Shown here one piece after another: positions 10,601 to 16,397 of a DNA stretch of 64,000 nt. Within the stretch, counting starts at the first letter, position 1. Each line of letters starts with the position of its first letter. The notes under the pieces were generated by a model that saw only the letters and a list, made by a program, of their open reading frames with translations, had not been told where the DNA came from and made no database searches. A program made the translations under genes and the position numbers. Source of the DNA: Pseudomonas fluorescens (GTDB lineage: Bacteria > Pseudomonadota > Gammaproteobacteria > Pseudomonadales > Pseudomonadaceae); assembly GCF_902497875.1 (NCBI RefSeq), contig NZ_CABVHY010000026.1, positions 1-64,000 on the forward strand, read 5' to 3'.

Positions 10601-10759
10601 GGTTCCACCCAGCAGCCGGTCATTGCCGGTGCCGCCGTCCAGGGTATCGTCACCCCCATTGCCGTAGAGGGTGTCGTTACCGCCCAGACCATTGAGGGTG
10701 TCGGCCGCGGCGCCCCCCGTCAGAGTATTGGCGCTTTCGTTGCCGTTGATCGTGGCCAT
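1655..10759 (-). CDS. Giant RTX/cadherin/ELWxxDGT-repeat secreted protein (3034 aa)
   Basis: Probable type I secreted surface or adhesion-like protein. Residues 1 to about 490 carry RTX calcium-binding nonapeptides with two haemolysin-related segments. About 490-710 holds cadherin-like modules. About 710-1510 has four 198-residue units, each a dystroglycan-type cadherin domain plus a tandem-95/cadherin-like module containing SALPSGTEDTAYG. About 1600-2860 has 26 repeats of about 49 residues with the core ELWVTDGTAAGT followed by LLKDI. The end has RTX repeats, a DFTQGADML segment and a short hydrophobic tail ending DVQLYV, as in type I secretion targets. There is no N-terminal signal peptide, which fits type I export. 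No ABC/HlyD/TolC exporter genes are in the window. Domain classes are recognised by pattern; ligand and role are unknown. Confidence 0.9.
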   Translation of the reverse strand: MATINGNESANTLTGGAAADTLNGLGGNDTLYGNGGDDTLDGGTGNDRLLGGTGNDTYRFGQGYGFDVIDNAGSASTDIDTLQLTNLNANQIRLTRIGNDLVLSVLATGETLTVSLCFLDAAHAIDRIQFADGSVWGVTEALANLYYPPVVPTNGADVINGNPGDDSLLGLGGNDTLYGNGGNDFLDGGSGNDRMEGGLGNDTFVVDAAGDGVVEGSNAGDDLVQASISYTLGTNLERLTLTGSGNLNGTGNGAANTLIGNAGNNLLDGGAGNDLLQGGDGNDTLLGGIGNDTLNGDAGNDLLDGGASSDSMTGGSGDDIYVFDNLGDTLIELAGGGNDTVRTSLNYTLGANLENIELSGSANLNGTGNALANSLTGNTGINRLDGGAGDDLLAGLRGSDTYLYGTNYGNDVIDNSGGVSADIDTVQLVGLNSNHVRFVQSGNDLQMVVLATSQTLTLKNFYLGLDYEIDRVRFDNNVTWNAAALKAAATSPVNVAPTSTNDTRTTLEDTLVILGSADFGTYSDPENTPLAAVKITSLPVLGSLQYHNGSAWIAVVQDQVISKADLDAGKLQFVPALNGNGSDYASIGFKVSDGTAFAVNPNTLNINVTAVNDGPTVSGPVNLPNGTEDSTYSITAAQLLANASDVDAGTTLSVQSVSVGAGLGSLTNNGNGTWSFTPASNLNGPVTFAVVVSDGSVPVSTTAQLSLAAVNDAPTVATALLGQNASQDSLFSYTVPLATFADVDAGDTLGYSASLANGDPLPSWLSFDPVNRSFSGTPGNADVGSLSLRVTATDASNATANSSFTLTIGNTNDAPIVSAPSALPSGTEDTAYGITAAQLLANASDPDGDTLSVANLSANHGTLLDNGDGSWTFTPDANYNGAVALNYQVIDGHGGSAAATQGFSLVAVNDAPSVATALVAQNASQDSPFSYTVPLATFADVDAGDTLGYSASLANGDPLPGWLSFDPVNRSFSGTPGNGDVGNLSLRVTATDGSNATASSSFNLTVGNTNDAPIVSAPSALPSGTEDTAYGITAAQLLANASDPDGDTLSVANLSANHGTLLDNGDGSWTFTPDANYNGAVALNYQVIDGHGGSAAATQGFSLVAVNDAPSVATALVAQNASQDSPFSYTVPLATFADVDAGDTLGYSASLANGDPLPSWLSFDPVNRSFGGTPGNGDVGSLSLKVTATDGSNATASSSFTLTVGNTNDAPIVSAPSALPSGTEDTAYGITAAQLLANASDPDGDTLSVANLSTNHGTLVDNGDGSWTFTPDANYNGAVALNYQVIDGHGGSVVATQGFSLVAVNDAPNVATALLAQNASEDSPFSYTVPLATFADVDVGDSLGYSASLANGDPLPSWLSFDSVNRSFSGTPGNADVGSLSLRVTATDASNATASSSFNLSIGNTNDAPIVSAPSALPSGTEDTAYGITAAQLLANASDLDGDTLAVANLSANHGALLDNGDGSWTFTPDANYNGAVALNYQVIDGHGGSVAATQGFNLAPVNDAPQAIPDTLVAIEGTPVTYTAAQLLGNDTDVENASLVIASVTSGTGGTAVLNADGSVSFTPNANFNGAASFSYVASDGGVSSNSASVTVNVAATRSVKLFATDDGAHGQELWITDGTAAGTTLLKDINPGASGSSPTLFTTLGNGKVLFRASDGTNGEELWITDGTTAGTVLLKDIFVGANSSNLAKLPTLGNGQVLFSALDAANGQELWVTDGTAAGTMLLKDINPGVGGSSLGLLTTLGNGQVLLTAFDAANGQELWITDGTAAGTTLLKDINPGVGGTILGLLTTLGNGKVLFSSFDANGQKLWITDGTVAGTSQLKDIFVGTGSLLTTLSNGQVLFSASDATNGSELWVTDGTAAGTTLLKDIRPGVSGSFPAVFATLGNGKVLFRAQDINGQELWVTDGTTTGTLLLKDISPGAGSSSPALLTTLSNGQVLFSANDGSNGQELWLTDGTAAGTSLLKDISPGAGSSSPALLATLSNGQVLFSASDASNGRELWITDGTTSGTTLLKNIYVNTGNSGPTGAQHLSDGRILFWAVDATHGAEPWVTDGTPAGTMLLKDIASASTQSSAPIALINLSNGQILFFALDATNGQELWVTDGTTAGTSLLKDIFVGSGSSSPSPMTTLGNGKVLFRAQDINGQELWVTDGTTTGTLLLKDISPGAGSSSPALLTTLSNGQVLFSANDGSNGQELWLTDGTAAGTSLLKDISPGAGSSSPALLATLSNGQVLFSASDASNGRELWITDGTTSGTTLLKNIYVNTGNSGPTGAQHLSDGRILFWAVDATHGAEPWVTDGTPAGTMLLKDIASASTQSSAPIALINLSNGQILFFALDATNGQELWVTDGTTAGTSLVKDIFVGAGSSSPSLLTTLGNGKVLFSAVDASNGRELWVTDGTTAGTSLLKDIFVGTGSSGSSLLTTLGNGKVLFSALSATNGQELWVTDGTAAGTTLLKDINPGTDGSFPALFTTLGNGKVLFIALSAPNDLELWVTDGTAVGTTLLKDINPGPNGASNPALWTTLSNGKVLFSAFDGTNGRELWVTDGTTAGTTLVKNISVGSSNSNPSLLSTLGSGKVLFVATDGTNGFELWVTDGTTAGTSLLKDIFVGSGSSSPSPMTTLGNGKVLFRAQDATNGQELWVTDGTTAGTVLLKDINPGASSSQPVNHLVTSLGSGQVLFTALNASNGEELWITDGTAAGTSLLKDIFVGPSGSSPSPLTTLSNGQFLFSAVDASNGRELWVTDGTTAGTTLLMDIHPGPNGSSTPSLLTTLSNGQVLFTAFESVNGQELWVTDGTAAGTMLLKDINPGSGGSSPALVATLSSGQVLLRASDIANGSELWITDGTTAGTMLVKDINDATLSSQVATVMFDLRIVIDAPTSASVARTADILNGNAQANTLNGGDGDDTLNGLAGNDDIDGRSGNDILSGGVGDDIFRFSTAPGADNIDSVTDFTQGADMLALNSGLFNLQGQTVAEMLANVNGTQNEVAGAHLVFNQNDHTLYYDADGAANGNAIAVVTLTGVATLTASDVQLYV
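2165..5950 (-). repeat. Array of 26 ELWxxDGT repeats (about 147 bases each)
   Basis: I count 26 consecutive units in the translation, each about 49 residues, with the pattern ELW(V/I)TDGT, then xGT, then LLKDI, then a variable loop and TLxNGxVLF. Units differ mainly in the loop and in the residues before ELW. In two units Glu-Leu-Trp is replaced by Glu-Pro-Trp. The family is known as ELWxxDGT or hyalin-like repeats; its structure and ligand are poorly defined. Confidence 0.85.
3689..5109. repeat. 735-base tandem duplication inside the ELWxxDGT array
   Basis: Bases 3689-4374 and 4424-5109 appear identical at an offset of 735 bases, exactly five repeat units (245 residues). The lack of visible mismatches, against clear divergence among other units, points to a recent in-frame duplication by unequal recombination. 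Outside these limits the copies diverge at once. Confidence 0.85.
6245..8620. repeat. Four 594-base cadherin-like repeat units
   Basis: Four units of exactly 594 bases (198 codons) lie head to tail; 4 x 594 covers 6245-8620. Each encodes a dystroglycan-type cadherin-like domain (SYTVPLATFADVD core) and a tandem-95-like module (SGTEDTAYGITAAQLLANAS core) separated by NDAP linkers. The middle two units are nearly identical at DNA level. Confidence 0.85.
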
Positions 10760-10879
10760 GACCTAACCCCTTATGAGTACGATGTTTTATCCGACTCTAG
10801 GACTGTAGACCGTGGCAATTGAATGGCCTTCATCCGTTTGAATGACCACGCAACCTTTCGTCTGATACTCGGATCCAAC
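9635..10879. repeat. Long direct repeat, copy 2 (RTX gene start plus leader)
   Basis: Partner of 1-1245 at a constant offset of 9634 bases. It covers the first 375 codons of the complete RTX gene and about 120 bases of leader. Homology ends after 10879, where the sequences upstream of the two genes become unrelated. This marks one edge of the duplication. Confidence 0.9.
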
Positions 10880-11149
10880 GCCCGTTGCCGGGCGGGATCA
10901 GGCTCGGCGAACCAGTAGCAGAATGAGCGCGGCCGCAGAAAACGCGGCCCCGGCATAAACGTCATCGCTGATCCATGGGTTTGCTAAAGAAGCCCTGCCA
11001 CGCCACTTGCCAGCGGCATGGAAACACCACTCACCATCAACCCGCCTGCGAGCAGACGGGTGCGACGGTGCTGAGCCTGAGCCAACCTGGTGGGTGAGCC
11101 CAATCAACACTCCTTTCTCCAATGCTGACTGGGCTCTTGCAGGCGGAGG
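10760..11149. other. Region upstream of the RTX gene with a possible gene remnant
   Basis: No intact gene. Bases 10760-10879 are the leader duplicated at 1126-1245. Between about 10900 and 11070, reading leftward, two frames give a membrane-protein-like tail: a segment RTRLLAGGLMVSGVSMPLAS in one frame, then, after a frame change, SDDVYAGAAFSAAALILLLV and two arginines before a stop. This could be the degraded C-terminus of a multi-helix transporter. It is weak evidence; chance translation is possible. Confidence 0.3.
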
Positions 11150-11803
11150 TTACTTCGGCTGCGCCACAGTGCGCAGGTAGGGCTTCAAGGTCTTGAAGCC
11201 TTGCGGGTATTTTTTCCTGGCGTCTTCGTCGGACACCGAAGTGGGAATGATGACGTCCTCGCCCGGCCGCCAGTTAACCGGGGTGGCGACCGTGTGTTTC
11301 GCATTCAATTGCAGCGAATCGAGTAGGCGCAACACTTCGTCGAAGTTGCGCCCGGCGCTCATCGGGTAGATCAACATCGCCTTGACCTTTTTGTCCGGGC
11401 CGACGATGAACACCGAGCGCACCGTAGCGTTGTCCACCGCAGTACGCGAGCCACCACCGGCATTCGGGTGAATCATGTCGTAGAGCTTCGCCACCACCAG
11501 ATTCTCGTCACCGATCATCGGATAGTTGACCGCATGACCCTGGGTTTCCTTGATGTCGCCGACCCAAGCCTGGTGGTCGCTGACCGGGTCGATGCTGAGC
11601 CCGACGATCTTGGTATTGCGTTTGTCGAACTCCGGCTTGAGTCCGGCCATGTAACCGAGTTCGGTGGTACAGACAGGGGTGAAATCTTTCGGATGCGAAA
11701 ACAGGATGGCCCATTTGTCACCCATCCACTCGTGGAAGTGCAGCGGGCCTTCAGTGCTATCTGCGGTGAAATCCGGTGCTTCGTCGCCTATGCGGATTGC
11801 CAT
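11150..11803 (-). CDS. 1-Cys peroxiredoxin (Prx6/LsfA-like)
   Basis: A 217-aa thiol peroxidase that reduces hydrogen peroxide and organic hydroperoxides in the cytoplasm. The peroxidatic cysteine is Cys45 in FSHPKDFTPVCTTE, and the long C-terminal part (NWRPGEDVIIP, then YPQGF and LKPYLR) is typical of the Prx6 subfamily. I place the start at 11803 because AGGAGATCGAAC precedes that ATG and MAIRIGDEAPDF is the usual family start; the frame stays open further upstream, but that part looks non-coding. It stands alone between the RTX leader and the tct genes. It resembles LsfA but differs enough that I do not assign the name. Confidence 0.92.
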   Translation of the reverse strand: MAIRIGDEAPDFTADSTEGPLHFHEWMGDKWAILFSHPKDFTPVCTTELGYMAGLKPEFDKRNTKIVGLSIDPVSDHQAWVGDIKETQGHAVNYPMIGDENLVVAKLYDMIHPNAGGGSRTAVDNATVRSVFIVGPDKKVKAMLIYPMSAGRNFDEVLRLLDSLQLNAKHTVATPVNWRPGEDVIIPTSVSDEDARKKYPQGFKTLKPYLRTVAQPK

Positions 11804-11960
11804 GTTCGATCTCCTGCAGGGACTGGGAGGGAAACGGTCAGCACGCTGACTGCTGCTGCGACAGCGTTCTAGGATCTGCGCTGAGCTGTCGGCGCGAATC
11901 AGTATAGGAGACATGCCAAAGGGTGCCGGCTTGCGGATTTCAGGGCTCCTGCGCGGCTCA

Positions 11961-11985
11961 GCGCGAGCAAGCTCGCTCGCCACAG
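11961..11985. repeat. Short REP sequence
   Basis: Contains gcgagcaagctcgc, a six-base inverted repeat with a two-base loop, followed by tcgccacag. This matches the common Pseudomonas REP core. It lies between the peroxiredoxin start and the end of tctA. Confidence 0.6.
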
Positions 11986-12014
11986 GTGCGATGTTCATCT
12001 GGAAATCCTTAAGC

Positions 12015-13523
12015 TCAATCGTCCTCGTGCAAGCGGATGCCGCGGGCGTGAAGCAGGTGCGGGATCACCAGCACCAGCAGTGTCAGCGCCAGGACCGAGG
12101 CCGCAATCGGTTGCGTTACAAACACCAGCCAGTCGCCCTGGCTGATGGACAAGGCGTTGCGCAATTGTTTTTCGGCCATCGGGCCGAGCAGCATGCCGAC
12201 GATTACCGGGGCGACGGGAAAGTCGAAGCGCCGCATCAATACCCCGCCCCAGCCGATCGCCAGCATCAGCAGCAGGTCGAAGGAAGAGTGGCGCATGCCG
12301 TATACGCCGATGGTGGCAAACACCAGAATGCCGGCATTCAGGTACGGCCGGGGGATCTGCAACAGCTTGACCCAAAGGCCCACCAACGGCAGATTCAACA
12401 CCAGCAGGATGACGTTGCCGATGTACAGCGAAGCGACCAGGGTCCAGACCAGCTCTCCCGAGGTCTGAAACAGCAGCGGACCCGGCTGCAGGTTGTAGTT
12501 CTGGAACGCCGCCAACAGAATCGCCGCAGTGGCGGAGGTCGGGATGCCGAGGGTCAGCAGCGGCACCAAAGACCCGGTCGCGCTCGCGTTGTTGGCGGCT
12601 TCGGGGCCGGCCACCCCTTCGATGGCGCCCTTGCCTTTGCTGGCCGCAAACTCTTGCGGGTATTTACTCAGTTTGCGTTCGGTCGAATAGGACAGGAACG
12701 TTGGAATTTCCGCGCCACCGGCCGGAATGGAGCCAAAGGGAAAACCGATCAGCGTTCCCCGTAACCAGGCGGGAATCGAGCGTTTCCAGTCGGCGCGGGT
12801 CATCCACAACGAGGTCAAGCGGTGCCGGTCGGCCGCTTCTTCTTTTTGATACAGCAGGCTGTACAAGGCCTCCCCCACCGCAAACAACCCGACCGCCACC
12901 AGCACCACCTCGATGCCATCGACCAACTCGGGAACCCCCAAGGTGTAGCGGGCAATGCCTGAGGTCGAGTCCAGGCCGATCAGGCCGATGGTCAATCCAA
13001 TTCCCAGCGAGGCGAAGCCGCGCAGCATCGAAGCGCCAAGCACCGCCGACACCGTGGTGAAGGACAGCACCAGAATCGCAAAATACTCCGCGGGACCAAA
13101 TTTGAGCGCCAGTGTGGCAACAAGGGGGGCGAACAGGGTCAGCAAAATCGTCGCGATGGTTCCGGCGAAAAATGAGCCTATGGCGGCCGTTGCCAGGGCC
13201 GGTCCTGCTCGACCATTGCGGGCCATGAGATTGCCTTCCAGGGCCGTGACCATGGAGGACGATTCCCCGGGGGTATTGAGCAGGATGGAGGTGGTGGAGC
13301 CGCCGAACTGGGCGCCGTAATAGATCCCGGCGAACATGATCAGGGCCCCGGTGGGATCGACCTTGGCGGTAATCGGCAGCAGCAACGCCACCGTCAGCGC
13401 CGGCCCGATGCCCGGCAGCACACCGATCGCGGTGCCGAGCAAACAGCCGATAAACCCCCACATCAAATTGATCGGCGTCAGAGCAGCGGAAAAACCCATC
13501 GCCAGGCTTGAGAGAATGTCCAC
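12015..13523 (-). CDS. tctA: Tripartite tricarboxylate transporter, large membrane subunit TctA
   Basis: A 502-aa inner-membrane protein with about 11-12 hydrophobic segments. It carries the glycine-rich TctA signatures GCLLGTAIGVLPGIGPAL near the start and GIPTSATAAILLAAF near residue 330. With TctB and the periplasmic TctC it forms a secondary, binding-protein-dependent transporter for citrate-like or other carboxylates. The start is a GTG at 13523 preceded by GGAGATAACAAG. It is the last gene of tctCBA, 23 bases after tctB. The true substrate cannot be read from sequence. Confidence 0.92.
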   Translation of the reverse strand: MDILSSLAMGFSAALTPINLMWGFIGCLLGTAIGVLPGIGPALTVALLLPITAKVDPTGALIMFAGIYYGAQFGGSTTSILLNTPGESSSMVTALEGNLMARNGRAGPALATAAIGSFFAGTIATILLTLFAPLVATLALKFGPAEYFAILVLSFTTVSAVLGASMLRGFASLGIGLTIGLIGLDSTSGIARYTLGVPELVDGIEVVLVAVGLFAVGEALYSLLYQKEEAADRHRLTSLWMTRADWKRSIPAWLRGTLIGFPFGSIPAGGAEIPTFLSYSTERKLSKYPQEFAASKGKGAIEGVAGPEAANNASATGSLVPLLTLGIPTSATAAILLAAFQNYNLQPGPLLFQTSGELVWTLVASLYIGNVILLVLNLPLVGLWVKLLQIPRPYLNAGILVFATIGVYGMRHSSFDLLLMLAIGWGGVLMRRFDFPVAPVIVGMLLGPMAEKQLRNALSISQGDWLVFVTQPIAASVLALTLLVLVIPHLLHARGIRLHEDD

Positions 13524-13546
13524 CTTGTTATCTCCTTCGGCCCGGG

Positions 13547-14041
13547 TCAGAGCCAGGCGTTGATCAGGGGCGGCAGGGAAACCCCCAGTCCGGCGTTAAA
13601 CAGCCAGTAAATCGGCAGGGTCAAGGCAATGCCGATCGCCAGGTCCCGCAGCGGACGACGGCTACCAAAACCCCGTGCCGAACAGGCAAACAACAGCGCG
13701 GCCGCCAACACGAAGCCGATGAGGTTGATCAACAAGGCCACCCCCACCAGGCCCGCGGTCACCCAGGCCGCGCCGAGCTTGCCGCCAGGCAACGCGTTGG
13801 CCGTCTCGTCGCTGTGCTCTGCCAGCTCGCGAAAACCACCGGTGAGCGCTTGATAGCTCAGCAACAGGCCGACAACTCCGAGGAACGCCGCGACCGCGTA
13901 GGGGTAGACATGGGCACCGAGGATGACGAAGCCCATCTCGGGAGGAAACCGGAAAGCGCCGATTGCCAGGATCAAGCTGATGGCAATCAGACCTGCGCCG
14001 ATCGCCAGCTGGGCCGGCACTACTCTGCGAAGCCGGGCCAT
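13547..14041 (-). CDS. tctB: Tripartite tricarboxylate transporter, small membrane subunit TctB
   Basis: A 164-aa protein with four predicted membrane helices, the usual size and layout of TctB. I choose the ATG at 14041 (MARLRRVVPAQ), one base past the tctC stop. An upstream start at 14116 would overlap the tctC C-terminus by 74 bases and add a charged, non-family extension. It works with TctA and TctC in the same operon. Confidence 0.85.
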   Translation of the reverse strand: MARLRRVVPAQLAIGAGLIAISLILAIGAFRFPPEMGFVILGAHVYPYAVAAFLGVVGLLLSYQALTGGFRELAEHSDETANALPGGKLGAAWVTAGLVGVALLINLIGFVLAAALLFACSARGFGSRRPLRDLAIGIALTLPIYWLFNAGLGVSLPPLINAWL

Positions 14042-14042
14042 C

Positions 14043-15008
14043 TCAAAGCAGCCCGACCTTGACCAGCATTGCGCGCAACCGTACGTGCTCTTCTTCGACG
14101 AATTTGCCGAACTCATCTCCGGTCAGAATGCTCGGTGACCAGGCATTGGTTTTGACATTGTCTTGCCAGACTTTGCTGTTGGTGGCGGCCAGGACCGCGT
14201 CGGTGACTTCTTTGCGCTGCTCGGGCGTGAGGTTCGCGGCGCCGTAAACGCCGCGCCAATTGCCGATCGTCACGTCGTAGCCTTTCTCTTTGAGGGTCGG
14301 TGCGTCGATGCCTTCCACGCGGTCCGGGGCACCGATGGCGAGTAAACGGAACTGCTTGGACTGGACGTATTTAGCCAGCTCGGCGTAGCCGCCCGTGATC
14401 ACCGTGATGTGACCTCCGAGCGTCGCCGCAACCACTTCGCCCCCGCCGGCGTAGGCAACGTAATTCACCTTGTTGACGGGGACATCCATCTTGCCTGCCA
14501 ATTCAGCGATGCCAATGTGGTCGATCGAACCCTTGGAGCCACCGCCCCATTTGATACTGGACGGGTTGGTCTTGAAGTCTTTCAACAAGTCGTCCAGGGT
14601 TTTGTACGGGGACTCCTCACGGACGGCCAGCACGTTGTATTCGGTAAAAAGCCGGGCGATCGGTGTCACGTCCTTCAAGGTGATTTGCGGCTTGTTCTGT
14701 TCTATGGCAGCGACCATGATCGCGCCGACGACGAGCAGCGCATTCGGGTCGCCCTTGGTGCTGTTGGCAAATTGCGCCAGCCCCAGCGTTCCGCCCGCGC
14801 CACCCTTGTTCTCGAAGGTGACGGATTTGGCCACCTTGGCCTCGATCAAGGCCTTGCCCAACACCCTTGCAGTCTGGTCATAACCACCACCGACCGAGCC
14901 AGGGGCCATGAACTTGACGGTGTCCAATGCAAAGACCGGGGTTGCAAGGGCGGCTGCGGTAACCGCAGTTGCAATCAAGCTGCTGAATCGACGGAACAAG
15001 GCGGACAT
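14043..15008 (-). CDS. tctC: Tripartite tricarboxylate transporter binding protein TctC (Bug family)
   Basis: A 321-aa periplasmic solute receptor. A Sec signal peptide ends near VFALD (about residues 25-28). The mature part begins DTVKFMAPGSVGGGYDQTARVLG, typical of the Bug/TctC fold, and GAIMVAA and WGGGSKGSIDH form the ligand-pocket loops. It delivers a carboxylate to TctAB and is the first gene of the operon. No TctDE-type two-component regulator is adjacent. The ligand is unknown. Confidence 0.9.
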   Translation of the reverse strand: MSALFRRFSSLIATAVTAAALATPVFALDTVKFMAPGSVGGGYDQTARVLGKALIEAKVAKSVTFENKGGAGGTLGLAQFANSTKGDPNALLVVGAIMVAAIEQNKPQITLKDVTPIARLFTEYNVLAVREESPYKTLDDLLKDFKTNPSSIKWGGGSKGSIDHIGIAELAGKMDVPVNKVNYVAYAGGGEVVAATLGGHITVITGGYAELAKYVQSKQFRLLAIGAPDRVEGIDAPTLKEKGYDVTIGNWRGVYGAANLTPEQRKEVTDAVLAATNSKVWQDNVKTNAWSPSILTGDEFGKFVEEEHVRLRAMLVKVGLL

Positions 15009-15421
15009 GAGTTGTCTCCCGATAGCAGTGTTCTGTGGGCGCCGGATGAGTTGCGATCAGGGAAGATCCCCTGTTCATGAACATGCGTCTGGGGGTAAGC
15101 GTAGGTCATAGTTATGTTTGTTGACGTCCTTTCAACTAGCCTGCCCGCGCTTGTGAAACCTCACCGGTACAGCCTTACCAACGAATCCGCCAATCAACAG
15201 GTTTTGCTCGATGTCCAGGGTGATCTCAGGTGAAAAAACGGTAATTAATCAATTGATAAAAATCAATAAATTCATAAAAATGCATAGCTAACTTGAGGTC
15301 AGTTATCAAGATAAGGCCGCACCTGTCATTGACAGGTGCGGCCTTATGGATCAGCTGGACCCGCACTGCGCCACCATGGATGCGCAGGCGTTCGTCATAC
15401 GGCGGTTCAAGCCCGCTCGTT
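15009..15421. other. Intergenic region between tctC and the molbindin gene
   Basis: No gene seen. Bases 15009-15200 must hold the tctC promoter. About 15230-15300 is strikingly AT-rich compared with its surroundings. A strong hairpin at 15311-15347 is listed separately. Bases 15348-15421 show nothing clear. Confidence 0.5.
15311..15347 (-). terminator. Strong hairpin downstream of the molbindin gene
   Basis: A perfect 17-base inverted repeat (15311-15327 against 15331-15347) with a three-base loop, beginning ataaggccgcacctgtc. It lies 75 bases beyond the molbindin stop, in the direction of its transcription. The trailing T-run on the minus strand is short, so it is a probable rather than certain intrinsic terminator. 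Confidence 0.7.
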
Positions 15422-15637
15422 TCACAGCTTGGCGATCGAGACCTCGGTGGACTTGACGAAAGCGATGACCTCACTGCCTACCTTCAAGTCAAGATCGCGC
15501 ACTGAACGGGTGGTAATCACCGAGGTAACGATTCCGGAAGCGGTTTGCACCTCGATTTCAGAGACCACTGCACCTTCCAGTATTTCCTTGACGATGCCCT
15601 TGAACTGGTTCCGAACATTGATCGCTTTGATGGTCAT
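15422..15637 (-). CDS. Molbindin (Mop/TOBE-type molybdate-binding protein)
   Basis: A 71-aa protein made of one Mop/TOBE domain. It has the characteristic start MTIKAINVRNQFKGIVKEI, the segment GAVVSEIEVQ, the TxVITTRSVRDLDLKVGSEV core and a C-terminal VKSTEVSI strand. Such proteins form hexamers that bind molybdate or tungstate in the cytoplasm and are thought to buffer or store it. AGGAAGCCTCATC precedes the start. It is monocistronic here, with no mod transport genes nearby. Confidence 0.9.
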   Translation of the reverse strand: MTIKAINVRNQFKGIVKEILEGAVVSEIEVQTASGIVTSVITTRSVRDLDLKVGSEVIAFVKSTEVSIAKL

Positions 15638-16397
15638 GATGAGGCTTCCTGGCTGTTGTTGAGCAGATCCGCACCGATGTGCAGGTCTTCAAAGTGCACG
15701 TTATGAGCCACCAACAAAAGGAATAAATAATGATTTGTTTATTCCTTAAAAGAATATGAGAGCCATCACAGCCAGTGGTGCCGGGCACGCGCCCTGATGT
15801 CGGTAAGCGTGAAATTCCAGTAGTGCACCAGGCTACGGCTGGAAATGCCAAGGGCCGTCTTTAGCTTGGGGTGGTCGCCAGGGGATAAGTGTGGCTTTAC
15901 AGGGACAGTTGCTGAAGCGCACAGACTCACGAGCGCACTGGAATCGAGCAAAGCGCCCGCCCAGAGAATTAACTCAAGGGTCTGGAGAGTAAATAGGACG
16001 TTTCTCGACTACCTGTCAGAAAGGTCGGAAGCCTTGGCGTACGATTTTTTCCGAGTTCTATAGGCTCCCCCTATTTACCTTGCAGCTGGCATTGATGGAG
16101 TTGCTGGCATAAGCGGCTCATTCGAAAAAATTCTTTCAGTAGAAATCCAATCCGCCATAAGTTGGTCTACATTAAATTTGTCGCGTCGCTACTGGCCTGC
16201 CCGGTCGTCCGTGCGCGTCGAAAAAAACCTGCGCTGATTCATACCGGATCCAGGGTCGCGATTCACTATGCGATACTGTTGAATTCTCTTGTAAGCGCAC
16301 TGTCATTTTTTATGACTTCCCACCGCATTATCCCCTGCAGCATCAGGTGAATTGGGGAAGCCCAAGCAAGGAGCGCCGCCACGTAACGGAGTCTGGA
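15638..16397. other. 760-base intergenic region upstream of the sensor kinase
   Basis: No convincing intact gene. On the minus strand a 61-codon frame at 15766-15951 ends in a protein-like stretch (KTALGISSRSLVHYWN, then LTDIRARARHHWL) that could be the tail of a lost gene, but I cannot identify it. The region has to include the promoter of the molbindin gene (right after 15637) and that of the kinase gene (before 16398). Confidence 0.35.

Noticed and set aside
6893..10822. A 1309-codon plus-strand frame across the RTX gene
   Set aside because: It lies antisense to repeat-coding DNA whose base bias keeps the opposite frame open; the minus-strand protein has clear domains and this one has none.
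1..10879. Mobile element as cause of the RTX duplication
   Set aside because: No transposase, integrase or target-site duplication at the block's right edge; simple unequal recombination explains it.
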